NCBI RefSeq assembly: GCF_023264675.1
Contig: NZ_JAHFVG010000002.1
Span: 124,001 to 188,000, forward strand
Origin: Rhodococcus sp. (in: high G+C Gram-positive bacteria)
GTDB taxonomy: Bacteria > Actinomycetota > Actinomycetes > Mycobacteriales > Mycobacteriaceae
Reading direction: 5' to 3'
Length of the DNA stretch: 64,000 nucleotides
Shown: piece after piece, positions 44,515 to 55,888 of the stretch
Layout: every line of letters starts with the position of its first letter
Numbering within the stretch: position 1 is the first letter of the stretch
Notes under the pieces: model-generated
Databases searched by the model: none
What the model was told of the DNA's origin: nothing
Seen by the model: only the letters and a program-made list of their open reading frames with translations
Made by a program: the position numbers and the translations under genes

Positions 44515-45690
44515 TCAGATCGTGACGGCGATGCCGTTGCCTGCGGCGGATTCGGCGATGGCGGCGACGATCTGCATTCCGCGCAGACCGTGGGCGAAGT
44601 CGGGAAGTGTTGGCAGTCCGTCGATTCCGGCGATCTGGTCGAGGAACGCGCGGGCCTGGTAGGCGAAGAACTCCGCTTTGCCGTGGCCGACGCCGCCCGC
44701 GTCCATCGGCAGCCCGCCCTTGATATAGGGGTGCTGCGGTCCGATGATGACCTGGCGACGTCCGTTGACGGTGTTGTCGATGTCGGTGGTGGAGATGTGG
44801 AACTCCGAAGCACGTTCGAGCGCCCACGACGCCGAGCCTTTGGTTCCGAAGACGTCGAAGGACAGGCCGTCGGGGTTGCAGTGCGCGACGCGGGACGCGG
44901 AGAAGGTTCCGACGAATCCGCCGGCGAACTTCGCGGTGAAGGTAGCGATGTCCTCGTTCTCGACCGCTGCCATCTCGCCGGTGGTGTCGGCTTTGGTGTG
45001 GCCGTAGGTGACGCCGACCGGAACGGGTCGTTCGGTGATGACGGTGGAGAACTGTGCGCCGCGAACTTCGACGACGGGGCCTGCGAGGTATTCGGCAAGG
45101 TCGATGAGGTGGCTGCCGACGTCGGCGAGGGCGCCGGTGCCGTTGCCGCCGCGGTAGCGCCACGTCATGGGGCCGGTTGGATCGAGGGAGTAGTCGGCGC
45201 GGTAGCGGCCGTCGAAGTGGACGAGGTCGCCGAGGCGTCCGGATTCGAGTTCGTTCGCGATGGCCTGGACGGCGGGGGAGCGGCGGTAGGTGTAGCCGAC
45301 CGAGGCAAGGCCGGTGGAGGCGGCGGCTGCGGCGACCATCGATTCGGCGTCGGCGATGGATCCGGCGAGTGGCTTCTCGCACAGCACGTTCTTGCCTGCG
45401 GCGAGGAGTCCTTCGACGATCTCGCGGTGCAGGTGATTGGCGACGACGACGCTGACGACGTCGATGTCGTCGGCTTCGGCGATGGTCTGCCAGCTGTACT
45501 CGGCTCGCTCGTAGCCGTAGCGCTTGGCAGTGTCGTCGGCGACGGCCTGGTTGGTGTCGGCGATCGCGACGAGCCGCACGTCGGGGCGTTCGGTGCCGAA
45601 CAGGGTGGATGCCGTGCGGTAGCCGGCGGCATGCGCGCGTCCGGCCATTCCGCCTCCGATGACGGCGACGCCGATTGAATTCGGAGTCAT
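44515..45690 (-). CDS. Gfo/Idh/MocA-family NAD(P)-dependent oxidoreductase
   Basis: A 391-residue oxidoreductase. The Rossmann motif is VAVIGGGMAGRAHAAGY, the catalytic Lys is in VLCEKPLAGS (EKP motif), and GGNGTGALADVGSHLIDLAEYL holds the catalytic Asp/His pair. ATG 45690 is used; the TTG directly before it could add one residue. With the isomerase downstream it resembles inositol- or glucoside-type 3-keto sugar pathways. Substrate unproven. Confidence 0.87.
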   Translation of the reverse strand: MTPNSIGVAVIGGGMAGRAHAAGYRTASTLFGTERPDVRLVAIADTNQAVADDTAKRYGYERAEYSWQTIAEADDIDVVSVVVANHLHREIVEGLLAAGKNVLCEKPLAGSIADAESMVAAAAASTGLASVGYTYRRSPAVQAIANELESGRLGDLVHFDGRYRADYSLDPTGPMTWRYRGGNGTGALADVGSHLIDLAEYLAGPVVEVRGAQFSTVITERPVPVGVTYGHTKADTTGEMAAVENEDIATFTAKFAGGFVGTFSASRVAHCNPDGLSFDVFGTKGSASWALERASEFHISTTDIDNTVNGRRQVIIGPQHPYIKGGLPMDAGGVGHGKAEFFAYQARAFLDQIAGIDGLPTLPDFAHGLRGMQIVAAIAESAAGNGIAVTI

Positions 45691-45720
45691 CAAGGTGACT
45701 GCTTTCTGTTGGGAAATTCA

Positions 45721-45757
45721 CGGAACTAGTTCGGTCTATTTGACCGGTCTAGTTCGG
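45721..45757. promoter_or_regulatory. Tandem operators for divergent LacI regulator
   Basis: Two related 14-bp sites, CGGAACTAGTTCGG (45721-45734) and CCGGTCTAGTTCGG (45744-45757), with centres 23 bp apart. The first holds the perfect palindrome GAACTAGTTC; GACCGGTC (45743-45750) is a second palindrome. They sit between the sugar operon and the LacI gene, and LacI proteins typically bind central-CG/TA palindromes like these. Confidence 0.58.
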
Positions 45758-45837
45758 CTACTATGAGACACCGATCACGGTGATGTCAAGGTGGGCCCAT
45801 GCCCGGGGCGATCATGGTGGGACACGAGAGGGGATTC

Positions 45838-46854
45838 ATGGCTGCCGGACAATCGGTGACGATGCAGCACATCGCGGACAAGGTCGGTGTGTCGAAGGCT
45901 TTGGTGTCGATGATCTTTCGTGGGGTTCCCGGACCGAGTGCCGAGACCAAGGAGCGCGTCCTCGCAGTGGCCGACGAACTCCACTATCGCCCGAATCGCA
46001 CCGCGGCGTTGCTGTCGCTGCGGCGAACCCACCTGATCGGCGTGATGACCGATATCCGAAATGCGTTCCATGCCGAGATGGTCGAGCACATGGTCGCCGC
46101 AGCGGACACCGTCGGCTACGAAGTGGTGCTCGGGGCGGTCACCCCGACGCATCCTGAGGTCAAGGTCATCGAAACACTTCTCGATTTCCGCTGTGAGGCT
46201 GTGGTTCTCCTCGGGCCGGAGGCAGACCCCGAGTTGCTCGAAGCGTGGAGCAAGCGCGTCCCGGTGGTGGCGGTCGGCCGCAGGCTCAGCGGTATCGATG
46301 TGGACGTGGTGCGCGCGGGCGATTCTCGCGGGATGAGCGATGTCGTTGACCATCTGGTGGGGTTGGGGCACCGGCGTATCGCACACCTGACGGGAGGGAC
46401 CGGTTCCATCGGCAGGGATCGTCTCGCGGGGTACCGACGGGCCATGCACCGGCACGGGCTCGACGAGTTCGTCCAGGTGGTCGACGGAGACTTCTCCGAA
46501 CACTGCGCTCCCCGCGCGGCCATGACGCTGCTCGCGACACCCGGAGCCAGGCCGACGGCAGTGGTCGCGGCAAACGATCGCAGTGCTGTCGGATTGATGG
46601 ATGCGCTCGCGCGGCAGGGTATTTCGGTTCCCGGGGACATGTCCATCACCGGTTACGACGACAGCACGCTAGCGCGGCTGGCGCACATCGATCTGACCAC
46701 GGTCAGTCAGGAACCGAAAGTGCAGGCCGATCGCGCGATCCGGTCAGCGGTGGAACGGCTCGACGACGAGAGAACCGAGCCGGTCTCGACCGTTCTTCGC
46801 CCACGACTGGTGGTGCGGCGAACTACAGCCGCGGTCGGCGGTTCACCGTGCTGA
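45838..46854 (+). CDS. LacI-family transcriptional regulator
   Basis: A 338-residue repressor with the N-terminal LacI HTH and hinge (TMQHIADKVGVSKALVSMIFRGVPGPSAETKERVLAVADEL) and a periplasmic-binding-protein-like sensor (LIGVMTDIRNAFHAEMVEHM, VAANDRSAVGLMDALARQG, ITGYDDSTLARL). ATG 45838 has GAGAGGGG 5 bp upstream; a start at 45799 is also open. It probably represses the divergent oxidoreductase/isomerase operon until its sugar binds. Confidence 0.87.
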   Translation: MAAGQSVTMQHIADKVGVSKALVSMIFRGVPGPSAETKERVLAVADELHYRPNRTAALLSLRRTHLIGVMTDIRNAFHAEMVEHMVAAADTVGYEVVLGAVTPTHPEVKVIETLLDFRCEAVVLLGPEADPELLEAWSKRVPVVAVGRRLSGIDVDVVRAGDSRGMSDVVDHLVGLGHRRIAHLTGGTGSIGRDRLAGYRRAMHRHGLDEFVQVVDGDFSEHCAPRAAMTLLATPGARPTAVVAANDRSAVGLMDALARQGISVPGDMSITGYDDSTLARLAHIDLTTVSQEPKVQADRAIRSAVERLDDERTEPVSTVLRPRLVVRRTTAAVGGSPC

Positions 46855-47762
46855 TTCGGCAGCTCGAATATCTCGTCGCGTTGTCGCGGGAGCAGCACTT
46901 CACCCGAGCGGCCGAGGCATGCCACGTGTCGCAGCCCGCACTGTCCGAGGCGATTCGCAAGTTGGAGATCGAACTCGACCTGCCCCTCATCGTGCGCGGG
47001 CGCAAGTTCGAAGGGCTGACGCCCGAGGGGGAGCAGATAGTGCGGTGGGCGCGGCGCATCGTCGCCGATCAGCAGTCGCTGCACCGGGAGGCTGCGGCAC
47101 TGCGCACCGGTGTCACGGGCACGCTACGGCTCGGAGTCGTCCCGACGGCATCGGCGACGGTGGCCGATCTGACCGGTCCGTTGTGTCTTCGTCATCCGCT
47201 GGTCACGGTCAACCTGTCCGAGGACCTGCCGTCCGCCGAGATCACCGGGCGTCTGGACAGATTCGAGCTCGACGGCGGCATCACCTATCTCGACCCCGAC
47301 ATCGACGCTCGCTATCGCACGTTTCCGTTGTACCGGGAGCACTACGAGCTGCTGACCTCCGAAAATTCGGGAGTTGCCACCGGCTCGACCGTCAGCTGGC
47401 GTGAGGCGGCGACCCTGCCGATGTGCACCCTGCCGTCGATGATGCGAGGTCGCCGGATTCTGGACGAGTTCTTCGCGAACGACGGGGCCACGCACACTCC
47501 GCAGATCGAAACCGATTCGATCGCCTCGCTGTACGCCCATGTCAAGACCGGGCAGTGGGCGGCGGTGATTCCCCGAGTGTGGCGTCAGGTGTTCGGTGAA
47601 CCCGCCGGTGTGCGGTGCACCCCGCTCGACAGTGATCTCGACGCCCCGGTGATCGGCCTGATCACTGCGCGCGAGGGTCGGTCGTCCACGCTCGTCAGAG
47701 CACTCGAAAGCACGGCGGTAACTCTTGACCAGGTGTCATCGGCGCCGCCTATCGACCGGTAG
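46848..47762 (+). CDS. LysR-family transcriptional regulator
   Basis: A 304-residue LysR regulator with a GTG start overlapping the LacI stop by 7 bp. HTH: MLIRQLEYLVALSREQHFTRAAEACHVSQPALSEAIRKLE, followed by LTPEGEQIVRWARRIV. The sensor domain is typical. It lies 47 bp upstream of the molybdoenzyme gene on the same strand; in actinomycetes such LysR genes commonly neighbour fdhF-like genes and may regulate them. Confidence 0.85.
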   Translation: MLIRQLEYLVALSREQHFTRAAEACHVSQPALSEAIRKLEIELDLPLIVRGRKFEGLTPEGEQIVRWARRIVADQQSLHREAAALRTGVTGTLRLGVVPTASATVADLTGPLCLRHPLVTVNLSEDLPSAEITGRLDRFELDGGITYLDPDIDARYRTFPLYREHYELLTSENSGVATGSTVSWREAATLPMCTLPSMMRGRRILDEFFANDGATHTPQIETDSIASLYAHVKTGQWAAVIPRVWRQVFGEPAGVRCTPLDSDLDAPVIGLITAREGRSSTLVRALESTAVTLDQVSSAPPIDR

Positions 47763-47809
47763 GCGCGATGTCTTGGACACTGCGGTGTCCGAGGAGGAAC
47801 GTTCACGGA

Positions 47810-50130
<2,321 letters not shown>

Positions 50131-50134
<4 letters not shown>

Positions 50135-50763
50135 CCGCGGCCGAACCCGAAGTGCGAATGTACGGCGGGGTGTCCGTCGACGATCGTCGTGCCGGTCGTC
50201 GTGCAAAATTCCTCGAAGCTGCGTTGTCGGTGTTCTCGGACAAGGGATACAAGGCCAGTTCGGTCGCCGATCTCTGCCGCAGCGCCGGGCTCGCTCGCCG
50301 CCAGTTCTACGACGAGTTCAGCAGCCGAGAGGACGTGCTGATCGCCCTGTACGACTCGATTCAAGCCGACGCCAAGACGGCGACAACGGGAGCGATCGAG
50401 AGAAGCGGTTCTTCGGATCCGCACGAACTGGCCGCCGTCGCGATGGGCGCGTATGTCGAGTCGATCGGCAACGACCCACGGAGAGCGCGCATTTCGTTCG
50501 TCGACAGTGTCGGAGTCAGCCCTCGAATCGAGGAGCATCGCCTGGCTGAACGCGCTGTTTGGCGTGGTTTCTTCGAGGCGACCATTCGCAATGCCGTCGG
50601 CGCGGAATACGTGCCCCCCGGGGGATATGCGATGGCTTCGACGGCGTTCATCGGGGCGTTGATCGCGCTGGTTCAGCAGTGGAGTACCGCCGATCCGAGA
50701 CCGCCGGTGGAAGATCTCACCGACATCATGGTGGCCTTCCTGGATTCGCTCATCACCCGCTGA
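50131..50763 (+). CDS. TetR-family transcriptional regulator
   Basis: A 210-residue TetR regulator with GTG 50131 overlapping the molybdoenzyme stop (GTGA). The HTH is at about residues 26-72 (FLEAALSVFSDKGYKASSVADLCRSAGLARRQFYDEFSSREDVL). The translational coupling suggests it is co-expressed with the fdhF-like gene; it may also act on the lipase promoter downstream, which carries a strong inverted repeat. Confidence 0.85.
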
Positions 50764-50792
50764 CCTGCTTCTTCCCTGGATGCGCTCGGGGG

Positions 50793-50855
50793 TTGTAATC
50801 CACGTCACTCACCTCTACTCTCCATTCATTGAAGTTAGACACAAATATCTAACTT
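50793..50855 (+). promoter_or_regulatory. Lipase promoter with overlapping operator
   Basis: A sigma-A-like promoter TTGTAA (50793-50798), 17-bp spacer, TACTCT (50816-50821). Right after the expected start point lies the perfect 8-8-8 inverted repeat AAGTTAGA/TCTAACTT (50832-50839, 50848-50855), ending 21 bp before the lipase ATG. Position suggests repression by roadblock. The binding protein is unknown; the adjacent TetR is one candidate. Confidence 0.58.
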
Positions 50856-50876
50856 GCCGTCGGGGAGAGAGAAACG

Positions 50877-52244
50877 ATGAAGAGATGGACCGTGGGCCTA
50901 GCGGTTGCGGCGATGGTGGTGATGCCGGCACTCGGTGCGTCACCAGCATCAGCCGAGCCTGTTGTGCCGCCCATATTCCCTGCAGTGCCGGAGTTCGACG
51001 CCGGGTTCTACTCGCCGCCGGACGTGGTGGTCTCGGCGGCCGAGCCTGGGGAGATCCTCGCGTCGAGGCCGGTGAATGTCGCGAATCTGGGTGTCGTGCC
51101 ACTGAACGTCGATGCATGGCAACTCTCGTATCGATCGAACAACGCGCGCGGTGAGGCGATTCCAGCCGTCGCGACAGTACTGAAACCGCGCGGCGGTCCT
51201 GTGCCGGATCGGCCGCTGTTGTCCTACCAGATTGCCGAAGATTCCCTCGGCGGTTACTGCGCCTCGTCGTATGTGCTCCAACAGGGATCGATTCCATGGC
51301 CGCTGACAGGAGCGGTCACCGGCGGCGGACAGTTCCTCGAAATCCAGGCGGCGCTCGCGCAAGGCTGGGGGGTCGTCGTTCCCGACCACCAGGGCCCGAA
51401 CTCCTCGTTCGCGTCGGGGCCTCTTGCCGGGCGGATCACACTCGACGGAATAAGGGCCGCGGAGAACTTCCAGCCGATGGAGTTGGCGGGGCGCGATACC
51501 AGGGTCGGAATGCTCGGCTATTCGGGTGGATCGATCGCCACCGGTCACGCAGCCGAACTTCACGAGTCCTACGCTCCGGATCTGAACATCGTCGGTGCCG
51601 CCGAGGGCGGTATCGCCGCTGATGTCGGTGCGCTGGTGGACAACGCGAACAACGCACTCGGATCGGGGATCGTGGCGTCGGGAATCATCGGGGTGAGCCG
51701 CGAGGATCCCGAGATGGCGGCGTTCCTCGACGAGCATCTCAACCCCCTCGGGCGTGCTTTGTTCGCCGCCAAGGACAACCTCTGCGTCGGCTGGAACTCC
51801 GCGGTCGCTCCGTTCCTCAATCTCAAAGGGCTGTTCGACACTCCAGGTGACCCGTTGCTGGAACCGGTGCCCCAGAAAGTTCTCGGACGACTGAAGATGG
51901 GCTCACGCGTGCCCGATGTGCCGATGTTCATGTACCAGTCGAACCCGGACTGGCTGGTGCCGGTGGGCCCGGTGAACACGTTGGTGGATGCGTACTGCGC
52001 GGATCCGAACGCGAGTGTCGAATACACCCGTGACCACTTCAGCGAGCACCTGACACTCGACGTGATCGCACTGCCGCGGGCCCTGCTCTGGCTGAAGGAT
52101 CGCTTCGACGGCGTTCCGCCGCAGCAGGGCTGCTCGAGAACCGACGTCGGTTCGATGGCGCTCGATGCTCAGACGTGGCCGGTGTGGCAGAGCACGGTCG
52201 GTGACCTCGTCGCCGGATTGTTCGGCAAGCCCATCGGGGCGTAG
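50877..52244 (+). CDS. Secreted lipase (CAL-A-like, Mycobacteriales LIP family)
   Basis: A 455-residue exported alpha/beta hydrolase. A Sec signal peptide (about residues 1-27, KRWTVGLAVAAMVVMPALG ending SPASA) precedes the mature enzyme. The nucleophile Ser is in GYSGGS; a later Asp and the His in DHFSEH complete the family triad. Paired Cys in LGGYCASSYV and DNLCVGW may form disulphides. It is a stand-alone gene with its own promoter and terminator. Substrates are probably triacylglycerols or other esters. Confidence 0.88.
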   Translation: MKRWTVGLAVAAMVVMPALGASPASAEPVVPPIFPAVPEFDAGFYSPPDVVVSAAEPGEILASRPVNVANLGVVPLNVDAWQLSYRSNNARGEAIPAVATVLKPRGGPVPDRPLLSYQIAEDSLGGYCASSYVLQQGSIPWPLTGAVTGGGQFLEIQAALAQGWGVVVPDHQGPNSSFASGPLAGRITLDGIRAAENFQPMELAGRDTRVGMLGYSGGSIATGHAAELHESYAPDLNIVGAAEGGIAADVGALVDNANNALGSGIVASGIIGVSREDPEMAAFLDEHLNPLGRALFAAKDNLCVGWNSAVAPFLNLKGLFDTPGDPLLEPVPQKVLGRLKMGSRVPDVPMFMYQSNPDWLVPVGPVNTLVDAYCADPNASVEYTRDHFSEHLTLDVIALPRALLWLKDRFDGVPPQQGCSRTDVGSMALDAQTWPVWQSTVGDLVAGLFGKPIGA

Positions 52245-52260
52245 AGACCGCACCGTAGGC

Positions 52261-52295
52261 GCTCGGTGCATCTGCTCTCAGCAGATGTGCCGAGC
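52261..52295 (+). terminator. Hairpin terminator of the lipase gene
   Basis: Sixteen-base arms GCTCGGTGCATCTGCT and AGCAGATGTGCCGAGC pair at 14 of 16 positions around a CTC loop, 17 bp after the lipase stop. No long T-run follows, as is usual in high-GC actinomycetes. Confidence 0.65.
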
Positions 52296-52318
52296 AGCTT
52301 GTTCGCCCGTGCGGCATA

Positions 52319-53326
52319 GTGAATCGGGTGAAACTTCTCGTTCTCGGAGGCACCCAGTTCGTCGGCCGGACCCTTGCCGAGGAGGCGGTCTCGGCAGGCT
52401 GGGACGTGACCGTGTTCAATCGGAGCGGATCGGCGCCGAGTTCGGGAATGACTGCGTTACAGGGAGATCGGACGCACGAACACGGGCTGGACGCGCTGAC
52501 GACTGGCCGGTGGGATGTCGTGGTCGATACCTGGTCGTGGGCCCCGCATGCCGTAAGTTCAGCCGCGCGAGTTCTGACCGATCGAACCGACCGATACGTG
52601 TACATCTCCTCGCGTTCGGTCTACCGGGATCCCGTCCCGGCAGCTGCCACCGAGTCTCACGGGACCGTCGACTGCGATCCGGACGAGAACACCTTCGACG
52701 ACTACTCCCGAACGAAGGCAGGCGCCGAGAAGGGCGTGCGACGAGTGTTCGGCGACCGTTCGCTCATCGTGCGGCCGGGTCTGATTCTCGGACCTTACGA
52801 GAATATCGGGAGGCTCCCGTGGTGGCTGACCACGATCGCCGACGGTGGCCGAACTCCGGTTCCCGGCCCTGAATCGCTGAATCTGCAGTACATCGATGCA
52901 CGTGACCTGGCTCGCTGGACGCTCTCGGCCGCCGAACGAGACCTGTCCGGTGATTACGATGCGGTCAGCGTGTCCGGTCACGCAACGATGGGGACATTCC
53001 TGGCTGCTTGTGTCCGAGCGACCCAGTCCGACGCAGAGTTGGTGTGGCTGGAACCGTCGACACTGGAGTCAGGCAGTGTGACCCCGTGGGTCGACTTTCC
53101 GGTCTGGATTCCGCCGGGCCCCGATCACGACATGATGCACGGATCCGATGTAAGCAAGTCGCATTCGGCAGGCCTGGTGTGCCGTCCGGTGGAGGAGACT
53201 GTGATCGACACCTGGGAATGGCTGCGCGGCCGCGGGCTTCCAGCACCACAGCGCGCCGACCGCCGACGGGTAGGAATGAGCCGTGCACGGCTGGACGCTC
53301 TGCTCGATCTACCGACGGTGCAGTGA
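52319..53326 (+). CDS. NAD-dependent epimerase/dehydratase-like protein
   Basis: A 335-residue extended short-chain dehydrogenase. The Rossmann motif is LLVLGGTQFVGRTLAEEA, then YVYISSRSVYRD and the YSRTKAGAEK catalytic Tyr/Lys pair; the C-terminus VIDTWEWLRGRG with SRARLDALL is typical of the mycobacterial reductase group. GTG 52319 is used; GTG 52328 is an alternative. Substrate unknown. No partner genes nearby. Confidence 0.82.
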   Translation: MNRVKLLVLGGTQFVGRTLAEEAVSAGWDVTVFNRSGSAPSSGMTALQGDRTHEHGLDALTTGRWDVVVDTWSWAPHAVSSAARVLTDRTDRYVYISSRSVYRDPVPAAATESHGTVDCDPDENTFDDYSRTKAGAEKGVRRVFGDRSLIVRPGLILGPYENIGRLPWWLTTIADGGRTPVPGPESLNLQYIDARDLARWTLSAAERDLSGDYDAVSVSGHATMGTFLAACVRATQSDAELVWLEPSTLESGSVTPWVDFPVWIPPGPDHDMMHGSDVSKSHSAGLVCRPVEETVIDTWEWLRGRGLPAPQRADRRRVGMSRARLDALLDLPTVQ

Positions 53327-53337
53327 TCGGCGAATGA

Positions 53338-53511
53338 ACCGGAACTAGGCCGTATCTCCTGGATTCGGGTGTGGTGGCGACCGAACCGTGGGTCACGTGT
53401 AACGGCCATCGCGCGGTTGCGTTCTACCGTCGCAACGGTTTCATCCCCGACGGTACTGCCGAAGACTTCCCGGGAATCAGTGTGTTCGTGACGATCAGAA
53501 TGGTGCGCTGA
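53338..53511 (+). pseudogene. C-terminal remnant of a GNAT acetyltransferase
   Basis: A 57-codon open stretch directly after an in-frame TGA (53335) reads RPYLLDSGVVATEPWVTC then NGHRAVAFYRRNGFIPDG, the typical end of a GNAT acetyltransferase (the NxxAxxFYxxxGF motif), and closes at TGA 53511. The acetyl-CoA-binding part is missing. It has no start codon or ribosome site. I take it as a decayed or truncated gene. Confidence 0.65.
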
Positions 53512-53532
53512 TCAAGCCATCCTGTTCGAGAG

Positions 53533-53547
53533 TGTTGCAGTGCAACA
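53533..53547. repeat. TGTTGCAGTGCAACA perfect palindrome
   Basis: A perfect 7-1-7 inverted repeat 10 bp upstream of the -35 box of the DUF222-HNH promoter and 22 bp after the GNAT remnant. It could be an activator site or a relic terminator. Confidence 0.4.
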
Positions 53548-53556
53548 GATTTGCTC

Positions 53557-53600
53557 TTGACGCGCCGTTTCTTGTGCATTACTCTCGAACGTACGTTCTA
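53557..53600 (+). promoter_or_regulatory. LexA-controlled promoter (TTGACG-17-TACTCT with SOS box)
   Basis: A -35 TTGACG (53557-53562) and -10 TACTCT (53580-53585) with an optimal 17-bp spacer. TCGAACGTACGTTCTA (53585-53600) matches the mycobacterial SOS box TCGAAC-N4-GTTCGA at 11 of 12 positions and covers the expected start point. Damage-inducible repression by LexA is a strong inference; 13E12 genes of Mycobacterium tuberculosis are known to be LexA-regulated. Confidence 0.78.
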
Positions 53601-53604
53601 GTAC

Positions 53605-55611
53605 ATGAGTTCGAGCGGCCGGGGGGCAACAGTGCGAAGAAGTCTCAGAGGTGCATTCGCGGGCTACACCGGCCCACAGAACAAGCCTGTTATCGACCAG
53701 ATACTCCTCCAGGAGATAGCCGACGTCGCGATCCTCGAAAACCAAGCATGCGCCCGCAAAGTAGCACTAGCAGCATGTATTTGGGACTCCTGCATTCACC
53801 AAACCATCCAGGTCGGCGAACACATCACCGACGCCGGCAACTACGCAGCATCCGAGACCGCCGCAGCCCTCGGATGCTCCAAAACGGTCGCCGACACCCT
53901 CGCCGACATCGGCATGGACCTCCGGTTGCGACTACCCGGCATCCGAGCTGCCTTCGACGCCGGCGAACTCGACCTTGCGCGCGTACGCACCATCTACCGC
54001 ACAACGTGCTGGCTGACCACGGCTGCGGCAGAACGAGTCGAGACCGAAGTACTCGCCGCCGCGCTGCGCCTCTCCCCAGGTCCACTCGCCGCCGAGATCA
54101 ACGCCATCATCCAACGCACTGCACCCGACGAGGCCGCCGACAATCGCAAGTCGCAGACCCCGCTGACACGGGTCCGGTACCGCGACAAAGACGTCCTCGC
54201 CACCATCGAAGCCGAACTCGAAGCCGGCGACGCAGCAGCATGCTGGCAACTGATCACCGAAATGGCCGCCACACTCTGCCCCCGCGATCCCCGCACCCGA
54301 GGACAACGCCACGCCGCCGCCTACATCGCGCTCATGCACCGCGAATCACACCTGGCCTGCACCTGCGACATCGACGACGAGCACCCCTGCACCGCAAACC
54401 GCGAACTCCCCAGCCGCCGTACACCTCTCACCACCATCACCATCGACCTCGAAACACTCGCCGGCCTGGCCGACCTTCCCGCATACCTCGCCGGACACGG
54501 CCTCATCGACGCCGAATACGCCCGCGAACTCACCGCCAACGGCAACCTGCAACTATTACTCACCGAAGCCATCGACCTTGCCGACACCCTCGGCGTCCGG
54601 ACTGCAAGCTCGACCCAAGGCATGGACGACCCCGAAGCCGAGGACGACAGCAGCTCGACACCCGCCGAAGCCGGCGACGTCGGTGAGACCGGCCTCGCGA
54701 GCCCCGCCGATACCCACGGCGCCGACGACAGAGCCGACAAAGGCAAACCCGGTACCCGCCTGACGTTCCATCCGCTCGGACGCGGACGACGCCGCGGCGC
54801 ACTGACATTCCCGACACGCCCAGCCAAGCAAAGAGAAGGAACGACTGCTGCCGTAGCTAACCAACCCGGAAAAAAGTACCGAGGTTCGTACACCCTCATC
54901 GCTGCACTCGAGAGAGCCATCGCCGCCCATCCAGCATTGGGTGTCGCGCTGTATCCCGATGGACATGGCGGCGTCGTCGAACCCCCCGACGGCGCATTGG
55001 GCTACCGCCCCAGCGCGTCACTCGCCGAATGCGTGAGGCAGCGTGATCGAACGTGCCGCCACCCCGGATGCGACGTCGCCGCATCTGGTTGCGAGATCGA
55101 CCACGTCATCCCGTATCTCCACCGCGACCCGCGGAGAGGCGGGTGGACGATCCTGACAAACCTTCAGTGCCTCTGCCGATACCACCACTCGCTCAAAACG
55201 ATGGGTGCCTGGAATCCGGCAATGCTCGCCGGCGCCGTCCTCTACTGGACCTCGAACTCGGGCACCACCGCCGTCACCCTTCCCGGGAGCACGATCGGCA
55301 CCGCAGACCTGGCACCCGAATCGTTGATCCCTCACATACCGAGGAAACGCCGATCGCCCGACGCCATCACCGACGAAGCCGACAAGCCACGTGATGACGA
55401 CAAGCCGGCCGAAAACAAGACAGCCGAAAGCAAGACGGGTGACGACCGCGACGCGCACCAACCAGCCAACCGGACCGTCGAAACCGATCGGAGCGCCCGG
55501 AGTGAAGAGACGACCGAAATGAACATCTCGATGGATACCTCGATCGGAGTGACGGCTGGAATCGGCCACGCAGTCAACACAGTCGATGCGGGTGACCTTG
55601 CACCATTCTGA
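53605..55611 (+). CDS. DUF222/HNH endonuclease, 13E12 repeat family
   Basis: A 668-residue protein. Residues ~30-330 are the helical DUF222 (REP13E12) domain with the LRLPGIRAAFDAGELDLARVRTIY core. A low-complexity Asp/Ala/Gly linker spans about 335-430. An HNH nuclease domain lies at about 470-535 (RDRTCRHPGCDVAASGCEIDHVIPYLHRD, then NLQCLCRYHHSLK), followed by a Lys/Asp-rich tail. ATG 53605 is just 5 bp after the SOS box, so the leader is very short. The family is present in many actinomycete copies and its role is unsettled. Confidence 0.88.
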   Translation: MSSSGRGATVRRSLRGAFAGYTGPQNKPVIDQILLQEIADVAILENQACARKVALAACIWDSCIHQTIQVGEHITDAGNYAASETAAALGCSKTVADTLADIGMDLRLRLPGIRAAFDAGELDLARVRTIYRTTCWLTTAAAERVETEVLAAALRLSPGPLAAEINAIIQRTAPDEAADNRKSQTPLTRVRYRDKDVLATIEAELEAGDAAACWQLITEMAATLCPRDPRTRGQRHAAAYIALMHRESHLACTCDIDDEHPCTANRELPSRRTPLTTITIDLETLAGLADLPAYLAGHGLIDAEYARELTANGNLQLLLTEAIDLADTLGVRTASSTQGMDDPEAEDDSSSTPAEAGDVGETGLASPADTHGADDRADKGKPGTRLTFHPLGRGRRRGALTFPTRPAKQREGTTAAVANQPGKKYRGSYTLIAALERAIAAHPALGVALYPDGHGGVVEPPDGALGYRPSASLAECVRQRDRTCRHPGCDVAASGCEIDHVIPYLHRDPRRGGWTILTNLQCLCRYHHSLKTMGAWNPAMLAGAVLYWTSNSGTTAVTLPGSTIGTADLAPESLIPHIPRKRRSPDAITDEADKPRDDDKPAENKTAESKTGDDRDAHQPANRTVETDRSARSEETTEMNISMDTSIGVTAGIGHAVNTVDAGDLAPF

Positions 55612-55888
55612 ACCAGAGCATGTCTCCCGAACGGTGAGATGTTTCGACCACAGGAAAACTGCGCGTAAGGGGATATCGGTAGGCGATCGCCTCGAGCGCA
55701 ACCACCTCTAATATTTACGAGGCTGACAATCACCCGTCGCTGGTGTGGCTTTCGTGGGATGGCTACCTCGTCCGTCGCGGACACTCCGGCTGCTGATTGA
55801 GACACGTACATCTGCGAATGAGTCGCTGCTTGGAGGAACGCCGGCGGAGTCGTCCACCCAGTCGGGACACTTCGACGAAAGAGACTCT
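55612..55888. other. Gene-free region preceding IS110 remnant
   Basis: About 277 bp without a supportable gene. It contains the perfect 12-bp palindrome AGGCGATCGCCT (55681-55692) and an AT-rich patch (55708-55721). In IS110-family elements the non-coding stretch before the transposase carries the bridge (guide) RNA, so part of this may be a decayed IS left end; I cannot delimit it. Confidence 0.35.

Noticed and set aside
44590..45678. A 362-codon plus-strand frame opposite the Gfo/Idh gene, very Gly/Val/Asp-rich.
   Set aside because: It is the third-position shadow of the GC-rich oxidoreductase gene and lacks any motif.
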